Shown one piece after another: positions 26,721 to 41,200 of a stretch of 64,000 bases of DNA. This DNA comes from Mercurialis annua. Taxonomy: Eukaryota; Streptophyta; Magnoliopsida; Malpighiales; Euphorbiaceae. The stretch spans positions 19,368,046-19,432,045 of the forward strand of contig NC_065570.1 in NCBI RefSeq assembly GCF_937616625.2. Reading direction: 5' to 3'. The stretch's first letter is position 1. The number at the start of each line of letters is the position of its first letter. Under the pieces are notes generated by a model. The model did not search any database. It was not told the origin of the DNA and worked only from the letters and a program-made list of their open reading frames with translations. The translations under genes were made by a program, and so were the position numbers.

Positions 26721-29700
26721 AACATTTACAAACGTTACAAACAAAACTAAACGTTTAAAATGTTACGAAATAAATCCAAACGTTTCACCTTTTTAGCAAT
26801 TTAAGCAAAACATTTACAAACAATAAGAAACAAATCAAGGCGTTTCACCTTTTTAGCAATTTAAGCCAAGCGTTTACAAACGTTACAAAATTTCAAACGT
26901 TTCACCTTTTTAGCGATTTAAACCAAACGTTACGAAACAAATCCAAACATTTACCCTTTTTAGCGATTTAAGCCAAACGTTTACAAACGTTACGAAACAA
27001 ATACAAACATTTCGCCTTTTTTGCAATCTAAGCCAAACGTTTACAAATGCTACGAAACAAATCCAAACATGTTTCGCCTTTTTAGCGATTTAAGCCAAGC
27101 ATTTACAAACGTTACGAAACAAAACCAAACGTTTAAAACGTTACGAAACAAATTCAAACGTTTAACATTTTTAACGATTTAAGCCAAACCCTTACCAATG
27201 TTACGAAATAAAACCAAGCATTTCATTTTTTTAACAATTTAAGCCAAATGTTTACAAACGTTACGAAACAAATCCAAGCGTTTCACCTTTTCAGCAATTT
27301 AAGCCAAAAGTTCCGAAACAAATTCAAGCGTTTAACATTTTTAGGAATTTAAGCCAAATGTTTACAAACGTAACAAAACAAATCCAAGCATTACACATTT
27401 TTAGCAATTTAAGCCAAACGTTTACAAACGTAACAAAACAAATCCAAACGTTTCACCTTTTTAACGATATAAGCCTAACGTTTACAAACGTTATGAAACA
27501 AAACCAAACGTTTCATATTTTTAGCAATTTAAGACAAACGTTTAGAAATGTTACGAAACAAATCCAAATGTTTCACCTTTTTAGCAATTTAAGTCGAACG
27601 TTTACAAAGGTTACGAAACAAAACCAAACGTTTCACCTTTTTAGCGATTTAAGCCAAACGTTTACAAAGGTTACGAAATAAATCCAAACGTGTTACCTTT
27701 TTAGCAATTTAAGCCAAACGTTTACAAACATTACGAAACAAATCCAAACGTTTCACCTTTTTAGCGATTTAAGCCAAACGTGTACAAACGTTACGAAACA
27801 AATCCAAACGTTTCACCTTTTTAGCAATATAAGCCAAACCTTTACAAACGTTACAAAACAAATCCAAATGTTTCACCTATTTAGCGATTTTAGCCAAACA
27901 TTTACAAACGGTACGAAACAATTCCAAACTTTTCCCCTTTTTAGCGATTTAAGGCGATTGTGTACAAAATGTTACGAAACAATACCAAACGTTTCACCTT
28001 TTTAGCTATTGAAGCCAAGCGTTTACAAATGTTATGAAACAAATCGAAATGTTTCACCTTTTTAGCGATATAAGCCAAACGTTTACAAATGCTACGAAAC
28101 AAAACCAAACGTTTCACTTTTTTTCTGATTTAAGCCAAACGTTTACAAACGTTACAAAACAAATCCAAACGTTTCACCTTTTTAGCGATTTGAGCCAAAC
28201 GTTTACAAAGGTTGCGAAACAAATCCAAACGTGTCACGTTTTTAGCAATTTAAGCAAAACGTTTTCAAACATTACGAAACAAATCCAACGTTTCTCCTTT
28301 TTAGCGATAAAAGCCAAACGTTTACAAACGTTACAAAACAAATCCAAAGGTTTCCCCATTTTAGTGATTTAAGCCAAACGTGTAAAACGTTTCAAAATAA
28401 ATCCAAACGTTTCACCTTTTTTGCTATTTAAGCCAAACGTTTACTAACTTTACGAAACAAATCCAAAAGTTTCAGCTTTTTAGCGATTTAAGCCAAACGT
28501 TTACAATGGATACAAAAGAAATCCAATCGTTTTGCCTTTTTAGCAATTTAAGCCAAACGTTACGAAACAAATCCAAATAATCGCTTTTTTAGCAATTTAA
28601 GCCAAACGTTTACAAACGTTAAGAAACAAATACAAACGTTTCACCTTTTTGGCGATTTAAGTCAAACGTTTACAAACTCTACGAAACAAATCCAAACGTT
28701 TAAAGCGTTACGAAACAAATCCAAACATTTCACATTGTTAGCGATTTAAGCCAAACCTTTACGAACGTTACGAAACAAAACCAAGCGTTTCACCTTTTTA
28801 GCAATTTAAGACAAACGTTTACAAATGTTACGAAACAAATCCAAGCGTTTCACCTTTTGAGCAATATAAGCCAAACGTTTACAAACGTTCCGAAACAAAT
28901 CCCAACGTTTCCCAATTTTATCGATTTAAGACAAACGTTTAAAACGTTACGAAACAAATCCAAACATTTCCCCTTTTTAGAATTTATGCCAAACTTTTAC
29001 AAACGTTACAAAACAAATACAAACGTTTCACCGTTTTAGCGATTTAAGCCAAACGTTTACAAATGTACGAAACAAATCCAAGCATTTCACCTCTTTAGCA
29101 ATTTAAAACAAACTTTTAAAACGTTACGAAACAAATACAAGCGTCCAACATTTTCACCAATTTAAGCCAAATGTTTACAAACGTTACGAAACAAATCCAA
29201 ACGTTTCACCTTTTTAGCGATTTACGCCAAACGTTTACAAACGTTACAAAAGAAATCTAAACATTTCACCTTTTTAGCGATTTAAGCAGAACGTTTACAA
29301 ACGTTACGAAACAAAACCAAACGTTTAATCTTTTTTTGCTACTTAAGCCAAACGTTTCACCTTTTTAGCGTTACGACCCGATTTCCGCCTCGAAACTCGA
29401 GCCGAGACCGGCGCTAGGGAATGGGAATGGTTGTTCCGAAACCCGTAGCAAGCCTAAAACCTCTATAAATTGTTTCGCCTCCTAAATATAAATATATATA
29501 AATCTAGATCGTACCTCGCGTACGACCCGTTTTCAGAAAACACCGTTAAAATATTTTTTCGTTTAACGTGGAAAACACATACTGAAAATATTCATATAGG
29601 CGATATCGCGTTTTCAGAAATGCTGGTTGAATAACCCTAGTTATTCTGACCCACGCACATTTTTGAAAACCGGTGCGGTGGTACATGGACTTAGCTCACA

Positions 29701-31310
29701 TGCCTTGCCTCGCAGGCAGCCCTGTCTCAAACCATGCATCCGAACAATATGTTTAATAAAATATATCGAACACTTTTCTTTTCAAAGCATTATATTAAAC
29801 ATATTAAAAACATGCACAGCAGGCACACAAACGTAGGGCCAGCTAAACTACACACAATGTCTTTGTAGACCAAAGACACGAAGCTTGGCCCACCCGTAGC
29901 GGACACCATAAAACACCATATGCCTATTAAGTAGCCACTTATTAGAGCTAGACAAAGTCAGGTTCCTATCAGAGTATATAGACAAAGGAACCATGACGTG
30001 GCCACAGGCATATCAAACCTATATACACTATTGCAGCATCTCAGAGTTTAAAGTGTTATTTACATAACAACAGAATAAGCTTCCCTGATGAAAAAGGGTG
30101 GAAGCTCGACCAGACCCGGTAGCTAGGTACCTGAAAATGATAAACAACAACGGGGTCAGAAATATAAATATTTCTGAGTGAGTAGATAGGTTTACAGTTA
30201 AATACCAAAATCGCGTATAGACAAAATATCGGTATATAAAAATATTACCAGTCCTCGATCCATATGAAACCCTAGTCCTGATTACGTTATAATGCTATCA
30301 TATATATAATGCATATGCACAACTCTTGTTTAATACGGATGTGCTGTATACATATGTGTCACAGCCATCTTGACTCTGTATAGGGTTGCTGGGCCGGAAC
30401 TTAGATCACTGCCACCTCAGGACTACCCATTAGGTTTAAGCCGCTTAGCAAGCATCTGGCTTAAAACCTAATCTCAATATGTATGCTTATAATATTTACC
30501 TCTCATCTAGTTCATTAACACCGGTGATCACACAGTCCTATTGTTGCCCAATAGATAGCTCGTTTCAGTGGATCTTCCTTGGCTAAGTTTCATACTTAGT
30601 GCGATTTATGGAGTTAAAACAATTGAATACTAATATTCAAAAGTAAACAAATGAACTCACAAACACCGCTAGGTCGGGAACTTAATCCTGTGGTTGTGGT
30701 CAGACTGCTCGCTAGCTGGTCGGACTAAACACACAAAGCAAACAGGATAAAACACATCAATATATGTTTCCTATATAATTTCTAGGTCCATAAACCCAGA
30801 TCTAGGTCAAACATATAATCTTTTAAACACATAGCACTTATGGTCTCTTTTTAAAACCATATTACAAATTCTCATTTTGAGAAAACGTTCTAACTTCTCT
30901 CTAGAAGTTATTTTAGGTATCACAATACCTAAAGAAAACCATTTATAGTATAAACCTAATTGTCAAAACAATTCTCGGTCATATACTAAGTATTTAGCAA
31001 AACTGATTGCTAAATCTTTAAAATCGTTTAAACGTTGACTTTAACTCTTTTAAAGTCCATTATAAACGTTTAACTTTACTTTTAAAATCTCCTTTTAAAA
31101 GTCTTTAGGTTTAGTATATAAAACCTTTACACTTTCTTCTATCACAAGTTATCATTTTAAAATATCTAACTTTAGTTTAAAAACATTTATTAAAAATATT
31201 TTAGGTTCGGTTGGAAAACACCTCGGGTTATTAGGCGAAAGCACGTCGGAATCGCCCCCGGAAAGTCCCCCAAAAACCGAAGAAAATCGACCCCTGACTG
31301 CCCGTCGGGG

Positions 31311-31550
31311 CAGCTGTGCACCCGCACAGCTTAGTGTGCGCCCGCACACTATGCTGTGCGGCCGCGCAGCACAGTGGGCCGCACAGCATAGTGTGCGCCC
31401 GCACACTATGCGGCCGCGAAGCACAGTGGGCCGCACAGCATAGTGTGCGCCCGCACACTGTGCGGCCGCGCGGCACAGTGTGCGCCCGCACACTGTGCGC
31501 CCGCACAGCTCACTGTGCATGCGCATAGTGGGCTGTGCTTCCGCACAGCC
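31311..31550. repeat. Cluster of short inverted repeats in LTR B
   Basis: Some nine or ten GC-rich units such as AGTGTGCGCCCGCACACT and GCTGTGCGGCCGCGCAGC are spread over 240 bases, ending in a hairpin-like CCCCGGAATTGAAATTCCGG at about 31,550-31,570. The arms match those of LTRs A and D, but the centres are often CC or GC instead of TT or AT. The unusual GC-richness produces open frames on both strands (31,152-31,528) that I do not regard as genes. Confidence 0.88.
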
Positions 31551-31866
31551 CCGGAATTGAAATTCCGGTACTTCCCGTCCTGCTTAAAATGTCCAAAAAT
31601 ACAATTCTAACGTCCACAATCACGTATACACAATTCAAAATCAATACAGACGTATAAAACGATAATTCGATACGGTAACCGTTTATAAACGAGTTTATAT
31701 TCGAAATAAATCGAAATAAACGTTTAATACGGATATAATACCTCGATTACGTGAGTAATCGTTGAAGAATTTGAGTTAAAATCGAGAAATGGATCGAGCG
31801 GCCGAAACCCTAGGTTTCCGTCGCACTGCAGAGAGCAAGCTGCTCTTTTAAAATTTGAAAGTTGAT

Positions 31867-31890
31867 GAAATGAGCTTCTGAGCTCATTTC
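31867..31890. repeat. Perfect hairpin in LTR B
   Basis: Ten-base arms GAAATGAGCT and AGCTCATTTC flank a four-base loop (TCTG). In element orientation it lies just downstream of the TATA-like CTATTTAAAT at 31,905-31,914, near the expected start of transcription. Function unknown. Confidence 0.8.
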
Positions 31891-31904
31891 ACATGCTTAG
31901 GCTC

Positions 31905-31914
31905 ATTTAAATAG
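31905..31914 (-). promoter_or_regulatory. Possible TATA box of LTR B
   Basis: The minus strand reads CTATTTAAAT about 550 bases into the LTR. It is weaker than the TATATATA motifs of LTRs A and D and is proposed from position only. Confidence 0.35.
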
Positions 31915-33599
31915 GAAATGGCTAAAGTGCCGTTTAGTACTAGCTCAATCATGTACTTTAAACCAACTTCTAAACTAGTCGTTCATAACCTAAACGGAAA
32001 CGACTTCCAAATTTCGTGAAAATTTTACCAAAAATTAAATAAAATATAGAAAGAATAAAAATATTATTTTTATTCCCATCTGACTTATATTTTATTCTTA
32101 ATAAATCATTTTTGATTTATTAAGTCCGCATTGACTGCGCTTGATAAAATTTCTGTTTCCAAAATTTATCAAATTTTCACGATAACCTTATTAAAATATT
32201 TCGCGAATATTAGTACCAAAAATATTCGCTAGGGACTTATGAATTATTCTGCACCCAATTCATAAATCCATATTCTCTCCGTTAACTATATAACTAGTCA
32301 AATTTAAATTCTAAAAATTTAAATTTGCAATCCTATAGCCATATTAAAAATTTAGGGACACTTGTAAATTAAATTTATCTTTAAATTTAATTTACCTACT
32401 CCCGTCTAATAAAATATTAGACACGTGGCTATATTTTAACTCTTAAATTTTCGGATTATTACAATTTAAGCCAAACATTTACAAACTTTACGAATCAAAT
32501 CCAAACATTTTACCTTTTTAGCGATTTAAGCCAAACATTTACAAACTTTACGAAACAAATCAAAACGTGTCACCTTTTTAGCGATTTATGCCAAGGGTTT
32601 ATAAACTTTACGAAACAATTCCAAACGTTGCGCCTTTTTACCGATTTAAGCCAAACGTTTACAAACGTTACGAAACAAATCCAAACGTTTCACATTTTTA
32701 GAGATTTAAGCCAAACGTTTACAAAGGTTACGAAACAAATCCAAACGTGTCGCCTTATTAGCAATTTAGGCAAAACTTTTACAAACGTTACGAAACAAAT
32801 CCAAATGTTTCACCATTTTAGCAATTTAAGTAGAACGTTTACAAAGGTTATGAAACAAAACCAAATGTTTCACCTTTTTAGCGATTTAAGCCAAACGTTT
32901 ACAAAGGTTACGAAACAGATCCTAACGTGTTACCTTTTTAAAAATTTAAGGCAAACGTTTACAAACGTTACGAAACAAATCCAAACGTTTCACCTTTTTA
33001 GCGATTTAAGCCAAACGTGTACAAACGTTACGAAACAAATACAAACGTTTCATATTTTTAGCAATTTAAGCCAAACGTTTACAAACGTTACAAAAAAAAT
33101 CCAAACGTTTCCCCTTTTTAGCGATTTAAGCCAAACGTTTACAAAGGCTGTGAAACAAATCCAAACATGTCACGTTTTTAGCAATTTAAGCAAAACGTTT
33201 TCAAACGTTACGAAACAAATCCAAACGTTTCTTCTTTTTAGCGATTTAAGTCAAACGTTTACAAACGTTACAAAACAAATCCAAACGTTTCCCCATTTTA
33301 GCGATTTAAGCCAAACGTGTAAAACGTTTCGAAATAAATCCAAACGTTTCCCCTTTTTTGCAATTTAAGCCAAACGTTTACTAACTTTACGAAACAAATC
33401 CAAAAGTTTCCCCTTTTTAGCGATTTAAGCCAAACGTTTACAATGGATACAAAACAAATCCAAACGCGCGCCTTTTTAGCAATTTTGGAAAAACGTTTAC
33501 AAACGTTACGAAACAAATCCAAATGTTTTACCTTTTTAGCGATTTAAGCCAAACGTTAACAAAGGTTATGAAACAAAACCAAACGTGTCACCTTTTTAG

Positions 33600-35200
33600 C
33601 GATTTATGCCAAACGTTTACAAACGTTAGGAAAAAAATCAAAATGATACACCATTTTAGCAATTTAAGCCAAACGTTTACAAACGATACGAAACAAATCC
33701 AAACGTTTCACCTTTTTAGCGATTTACGCAAAACGTTGACAACTGTTACAAAAAAATCCAAACGTTTCATCTTTTTAGCGATTTAAGCCAAACATTTACA
33801 AACGTTACGAAACAAATCCAAACGTCTCACCTTTTTAGTGATTGAAGCTAAACGTTTACAAATGTTACGAAACAAGTCTCAACGTTTCGAAACAAATTAA
33901 AATGATTAAAACGTTACGAAACAAATCCAACTGTTTCACCTTTTTAGCGATTTAAGCCAAACGTTTACAAACGTTACGAAAAAAATTCAAACGTTTCGCC
34001 TTTTTAGAGATTTAAGCCAAACGTATACAAACATTACGAAACAAAATCAAACGTTTTGCCTTTTTAGAGATTTAAGCAAAAGGTTTACAAATGTTACGAA
34101 GCAAATTCAAGAGTTTCACCTTTTTGGCGATTTAAGCCAAACTTTTACAAACGTTACGAAACAAATCCAAGCGTTTCACCTTTTTAGCGATTGAAGTCAA
34201 ACGTTTACAAACGTTACGAAACAAATCCAAGCGTTTCACCTTTTTAGCGATTTAAGCCAAACGTTTACAAACGTTACGAAACAAATCCAAGTGTTTTACC
34301 TTTTTAGCAATTTAAGCCGAACGTTTACAAACGTTACGAAACAAATATAAGTGTTTCCCTTTTTTAGGGATTTATGCCAAACGTTTACAAATGTTACGAA
34401 ACAAATCCAAATGTTTCACCTTTTTAGCGATTTATGCCAAACGTTAGGAAAAAAATCAAAATGATTAACCTTTTTAGCAATTAAAGCCAAACATTTACAA
34501 ACGATACGAAACAAATCCAAACGTTTCACCTTTTTAGCGATTTATGCAAAACGTTGACAACCGTTACAAAAAAATCCAAAAGTTTCATCTTTTTAGCGAT
34601 TTAAGCCGAACGTTTACAAACGGTACGAAAAAAATTCAAACGTTTCACCTTTTTAGTGATTGAGGCTAAACAGTAACAAATGTTACGAAACAAATCCAAC
34701 TGTTTCACCTTTTTAGCGAATTAAGCCAAACGTTTACAAACGTTACGAAAAAAATTCAAACGTTTCACCTTTTTAGAGATTTAAGCCAAACGTTTACAAA
34801 CGTTACGAAACAAAATCAAACGTTTCACCTTTTTAGAGATTTAAGCAAAAGGTTTACAAACGTTACGAAACAAATTCAAGAGTTTCACCTTTTTGGCGAT
34901 TTAAGCCAAACGTTTACAAACGTTACGAAACAAATCCAAGCGTTTCACCTTTTTAGCGATTGAAGTTAAACGTTTACAGACGTTATGAAACAAATCCAAG
35001 CGTTTCACCTTTTTAGCGATTTAAGCCAAACGTTTACAAACGTTACGAAACAAATACAAGTGTTTCTCCTTTTTAGCAATTTAAGCCAAACGTTTACAAA
35101 CGTTACGAAACAAATCTAAGTGTTTCACCTTTTTAGGGATTTATGCCAAACGTTTACAAACGTTACGAAACAAATCGAAGTGTTTCACCTTTTTAGCGAT
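33600..35200 (+). repeat. Tandem duplication of about 0.8 kb in the satellite
   Basis: A variant with GTTAGGAAAAAAATCAAAATGA is at 33,625 and 34,443 (818 bp apart). AATCCAACTGTTTCACC is near 33,925 and 34,694 (769 bp apart). Both are followed by the same order of variants (AAAATCAAACG, AATTCAAGAGTTTCACC, GATTGAAG). The change in offset shows a monomer-scale indel between the two copies. A related segment lies at about 58,550-59,500. Confidence 0.8.
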
Positions 35201-38200
35201 TTATGCCAAACGTTTACAAACATTACGAAACAAATTCAAACGTTTCACCTTTTTAGCGATATAAGCCAATTGTTTACAAACGTTACAAAACAAATCCAAA
35301 CGTTTCCCCATTTTACCGATTTAAGCCAAACATTTAGAATATTACGAAACATATCCAAACGTTTAACATTTTTAGTGATTTAAGCCAAACGTTTACAAAA
35401 TGTTATGAAATAAATCCAAACGTTTCGCCTTTTTAGCAATTTAAGCCAAATGTTTACAAACGTTACAAAACAAATCCAAACGATCGCTTTTTTAGCAATT
35501 TAAGCCAAACGTTTACAAACGTTAAGAAACAAATCCAAATGTTTCACCTTTTTAGCGATTTAAGTCAAACGTTTACAAACTCTACGAAACCAATCCAAAC
35601 GTTTAAAGCGTTACGAAACAAATCCAAACGTTTCACATTGTTAGCGATTTAAGCCAAACCTTTACGAACGTTACGAAACAAAACCAAGCGTTTCACCTTT
35701 TTACTAATTTAAGACAAATGTTTACAAATGTTATGAAAAAAATCCAAGCGTTTCACCTTTTGAGCAATTTAAGCCAAACGTTTACAAACGTTCCGAAACA
35801 AATCCCAACGTTTTCCCATTTTAGCGATTCAAGATAAACGTTTAAAACGTTACGAAACAAATCCAAATATTCCCCCTTTTTAGCGATTTATGCCAAACTT
35901 TTATAAACGTTACAAAACAAATACAAACGTTTCACCGTTTTAGCGATTTAAGCCAAACGTTTACAAATGTTACGAAACAAATCCAAGCATTTCACCTTTT
36001 TAGCAATTTAAACCAAACTTTTAAACCGTAAAGAAACAAATCCAAGCGTCAACATTTTCACCAATTTAAGCCAAACGTTTAGAAACGTTACAAAACAAAT
36101 CCAAACGTTTCACCTTCTTAGCGATTTACGCCAAACATTTACAAACGTTACAAAACAAATCCAAACATTTCACCTTTTTAGCGATTTAAGCAGAACGTTT
36201 ACAAACGTTACGAAAAAAAACCAAACGTTTAATCTTTTTTTTGCTACTTATGCCAAACGTTTCACCTTTTTAGCGATTTAAGCCAAACATTTACAAACTT
36301 TACGAATCAAATCCAAACATTTCACCTTTTTAGCGATTTAAGCCAAACATTTACAAACTTTACGAAACAAATCAAAACGTTTCACCTTTTTAGCGATTTA
36401 TGCCAAGGGTTTACAAACTTTACGAAACAAATCCAAATGTTTCACCTTTTTACCGATTTAAGCCAAACGTTTACAAACGTTACGAAACAAATCCAAACGT
36501 TTCACCTTTTTAGCGATTTAAGCCAAACGTTTACAAAGGTTACGAAACAAATCCAAAAGTTTCACCTTATTAGCAATTTAGGCAAAACTTTTATAAACGT
36601 TACGAAACAAATCCAAATGTTTCACCTTTTTAGAAATTTAAATCGAACGTTTACAAAGCTTATGAAACAAAACCAAATGTTTCACCTTTTTAGCGATTTA
36701 AGCCAAACGTTTACAAAGGTTACAAAACAAATCCAAATGTGTTACCTTTTTAGCAATTTAAGCCAAACGTTTACAAACGTTACGAAACAAATCCAAACAT
36801 TTCACCTTTTTAGAAATTTAAGCCATACATTTACAAAGGTTACGAAACAAATACAAACGTTTCACATTTTTAGCTATTTATGCCAAACGTTTACAAAAAT
36901 TACGAAACAAAACTAAACGTTTAAAACGTTACGAAATAAATCCAAACGTTTCACCTTTTTAGCAATTTAAGCCAAACATTACAAACAATAGGAAACAAAT
37001 CAAAGCGTTTCACCTTTTTAGCAATTTAAGCCAAACATTTACAAACGTTATGAAATTTCAAACTTTTCACCTTTTTAGCGATTTAAACCAAACGTTACGA
37101 AACAAATCCAAACATTTCACTTTTTTAGCGATTTAAGCCAAACGTTTACAAAAGTTACGAAACAAATCCAAACATTTCGTCTTTTTTGCAATCTAAGCCA
37201 AACGTTTACAAATGTTACGAAACGAATCCAAATGTTTCGCCTTTTTAGCGATTTAAGCCAAACATTTACAAACGTTACGAAACAAAACCAAACGTTTAAA
37301 ACATTACGAAACAAATTCAAACGTTTAACATTTTTAACGATTTAAGCCAAACCCTTACCAATGTTACGAAATAAAACCAAGCATTTCATTTTTTTAGCAA
37401 TTTAAGCCAAATGTTTACAAACGTTACGAAACAAATCCAAACGTTTCACCTTTTCAGCAATTTAAGCCAAACGTTCCGAAACAAATTCAAGCGTTTAACA
37501 TTATTAGGAATTTAAGCCAAATTTTTACAAACGTAACAAAACAAATCCAAGCGTTACACATTTTTAGCAATTTAAGCCAAACGTTTACAAACGTAACAAA
37601 ACAAGTCCAAACGTTTCACCTTTTTAACGATATAAGCCGAACATTTACAAACGTTACGAAACAAAACCAAACGTTTCACCTTTTTAGCAATTTAAGACAA
37701 ACGTTTACAAATGTTACGAAACAAATCCAAATGTTTCACCTTTTTAGCAATTTAAGTCGAACGTTTACAAAGGCTATGAAACAAAACCAAACGTTTCACC
37801 TTTTTAGCGATTTAAGCCAAACGTTTACAAAGGTTATGAAACAAATCCAAACGTGTTACCTTTTCAGCAATTTAAGCCAAACGTTTACAAACGTTACGAA
37901 ACAAATCCAAACATTTCACCTTTTTAGAAATTTAAGCCATACATTTACAAACGTTACGAAACAAATACAAACGTTTCACATTTTTAGCGATTTAAGCCGA
38001 ACGTTTACAAACGTTTAAAATGTTACGAAATAAATCTAAACGTTTCACCTTTTTAGCAATTTAAGCCAAACATTTACAAACAATAAGAAACAAATCAAAG
38101 CATTTCAACTTTTTAGCAATTTAAGCCAAACGTTTACAAACGTTACGAAATTTCAAACTTTTCACCTTTATAGCGATTTAATCCAAACGTTACGAAACAA

Positions 38201-41200
38201 ATCCAAACATTTCACCTTTTTGGCGATGTAAGCCAAACGTTTACAAACGTTACGAAATGAATCCAAATTTTTCGTCTTTTTAGCGATTTATGCCAAACGT
38301 TTACAAACGTTACGAAACAAATACAAACGTTTCACCGTTTTAGCGATTTAAGCCAAACGTTTACAAACGGTACGAAACAAATCCAAGCGTTTCACCTTTT
38401 TAGCAATTTAAACCAAACGTTTAAAACGTTTCCCCTTTTTAGCGATTTATGCCAAACGTTTATAAACGTTACAAAACAAATACAAACCTTTCACCTTTTT
38501 AGCGATTTATGCCAAACGTTTACAAGCGTTACAAAATAAATACAAACATTTCACTGTTTTAGCGATTTAAGCTAAACGTTTACAAACGTTACGAAACAAA
38601 TCCAAGAGTTTAAAACGTTGCGAAACAAATCCAAGCGTCCAATATTTTCACCAATTTAAGCCAAATGTTTACAAACGTTACGAAACAAATCTATAAGCCA
38701 AACCCTTACTAACGTTACAAAACAAATCCAAACGTTTCACTTTTTTAGCGATTTAAGCAGAACGTTTACAGACGTTATGAAACAAAACCAAACATTTCAC
38801 CTTTTTTCCGACTTAAGCCAAACGTTTTCAAACGTTTCGGAACAAATCCAAACGTTTCATCTTTTTAGCGATTTAAGCCAAACGTTTACAAAGGTTGGGA
38901 AACAAATCCAAAAGTTTCACCTTTTTAGCGATTTAAGCCAAACGTTTACAAACTTTACGAAACAAATCAAAATGTTTAACCTTTTTAGCGATTTATGCCA
39001 AAGATTTACAAACTTTACGAAACAAATCCAAATGTTTCACCTTTTTACCGATTTAAGCCAAACGTTTACAAAACGTTAGGAAACAAATTCAAACATTTCA
39101 CCTTTTTAGCGATTTAAGCCAAACGTTTACAAAGGTTACGAAACAAATCCAAACGTGTTACCTATTTAGCAATTTAAGCAAAACGTTTACAAACTTTACG
39201 AAACAAATCCAAACGTTTCACCTTTTTAGTTATTTAAGCTTAACGTTTACAAATGTTACGAAAAAAATAGAAACGTTTCACATTTTTAGCGATTTAAGCC
39301 GAACGTTTACAAACGTTACGAAACAAATCCAAACGTTTAAAACGTTATGAAACAAATCCAAACGTTTCACCTTTTTAGCAATTTAAGCCAAACGTTTACA
39401 AACTATAAGAAACAAATCAAAGCGTTTCACCTTATTAGCAATTTAAGCCAAATGTTTACAAACGTTAGGAAATTTCAAACGTTTCACCTTTTTAGCGATT
39501 AAAGCCAAACGTTTACAAACGTTACGAAACAAATCCAAACATTTCGCCTTTTTTGCAATCTATGCCAAACGTTTACGAATGTTACGAAAAGAATCCAAAT
39601 ATTTCGCCATTTTAGAGATTTATGCCAAACGTTTACAAACGTTACGAAACAAAACCAAACGTTTAAAACGTTACGAAACAAATCCAAGCGTTTCACCTTT
39701 TTGGCAATTTAAGCCAAATGTTTACAAACGCTACGAAATAAATTCAGGTGTTTCACCTTTTTAGCAATATAAGCCAAACGTTCCGAAACAAATTCAAGCG
39801 TTTAACCTTTTTAGGAATTTAAGCCAAATGCTTACAAACGATACAAAACAAATCCAATCGTTTCACCTTTTTAGCAATGTAAGCCAAACGTTTACAAACG
39901 TTACAAAACAAATCCAAATGTTTCACCTTTTTAGCGATATAAGACGAACGTTTACAAACGTTATGAAACAAAACCAAACGTTACGAAACAAATCCAAACA
40001 TTTCACCTTTTAAGCGATTAAAGCCAAACGTTTACACACGTTACGAAACAAATCCAAACATTTCGCCTTTTTTGCAATCTTAGCCAAACGTTTACAAATG
40101 TTACGAAACGAATCCAAATGTTTCGCCTTTTTAGCGATTTATGCCAAACGTTTACAAATATTACGAAACAAAATCAAACGTTTAAAAAGTTACGAAAGAA
40201 ATCCAAGCGTTTCACTTTTTAGCAATTTAAGCCACATGTTTACAAACATTAAGAAATAAATCCAAGCGTTTCATCTTTTTAGAAATTTAAGCCAAACGTT
40301 TCGAAAAAAATTCAAGCGTTTAACCTTTTTAGGAATTTAAGTCAAATTTTTACAAACGTTACAAAACAAATCCAAGCATTTCAACTTTTTAGCAATTTAA
40401 GCCAAACGTTACGAAACAAATCCAAACGTTTCACCTTTTTAGCGATATAAGCCGAACGTTTACAAACTTTACGAAACAAAACCAAACGTTTCACCTTTTT
40501 AGCAATTTAAGCCAAACGTTTACAAACGTTACGAAACAAATCCAAATGTATCCCCATTTTAGTGATTTAAGCAAAACTTTTAAAACGTTACGAAACAAAT
40601 CCAAATATTTCACCTTTTTAGCGATTTATGCCAAACGTTTACACACGTTACGAAACAAATCCAAACGTTTCACCTTTTTAGCGATTTATGCCAAAGGTTT
40701 ACAAAGGTTGCGAAACAAATCCAAACGTTTCGCCTTTTTAGCGATTTATGCCAAACATTTACAAACGTTACGCAGCAAATCGAAACGTTTCATCTTTTAG
40801 CGATTTAAGCCAAACATTTACAAACGTTACGAAACAAATCCCGACGTTTCACCTTTTTAGTGATTTAAGCAAAACGTTTACAAAGGTTAGGGAAACAAAT
40901 CCAAATGTTTCACCATTTTAGCAATTCAAGCCAAATGTTAACAAACGTTACGAAACAAATCTTAGCGTTTCACCTTTTTAGCAATTTAAGCCAAACGTTT
41001 ACAAACGTTTCGAAACAAATCCAAGCGTTTCACCTTTTTAGCAATTTAAGCCAAACATTTACAAACGTTACGAAACAAATCCAAACGTTTCAACTTTTTA
41101 GCGATTTAGGCCAAACGTTTCACCTTTATAGCAATATAAGCCAAACGTTAACAAACGTTACAAAACAAATCGAAATGTTTCACCTTTTTAGCGACTTTAG

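Larger units (their letters stand above)
10817..29370 (+). repeat. 60-bp satellite array, longest uninterrupted block
   Basis: About 18.5 kb of continuous plus-strand monomers runs between element A and solo LTR B, with no unrelated sequence inside. It contains the most recently amplified parts of the array: the 2.8-kb repeats at about 12.7-18.3 kb and the length ladder at about 18.5-26.7 kb. There the monomers stay in frame so well that a 547-codon open stretch arises (23,849-25,492). The right end reads ...CTTTTTAGCG at 29,370 and the sequence resumes with ATTTAAGCC at 32,464, in exact monomer phase. Confidence 0.97.
29371..32463 (-). mobile_element. Solo LTR B (3,093 bp)
   Basis: In element orientation it starts TGTAATAATCCGAAAATTT at 32,463 and ends ...GGGTCGTAA at 29,371. 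It shares with LTRs A and D the subterminal segment at 29,398-29,455 (GAGACCGGCGCTAGGGAATG, then CCCGTAGCAAGCCTAAAACC) and the GGTGATCACACAGTCCTATTG segment near 30,520. No primer-binding site, coding frame or second LTR is present, so it is a solo LTR. The left terminus is damaged: the usual TGTCACGACCC is TTACGACCC. No matching 5-bp duplication flanks it. The satellite on both sides is in perfect phase (TTTTTAGCG | ATTTAAGCC), like the uninterrupted related copy at 36,262-36,285. Confidence 0.87.

Noticed and set aside
1..29370. Tandem short repeats that might suggest a CRISPR array
   Set aside because: There are no unique spacers. Repeat follows repeat directly with 60-bp periodicity over tens of kilobases, and plant LTR elements are inserted. 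No cas gene is present.
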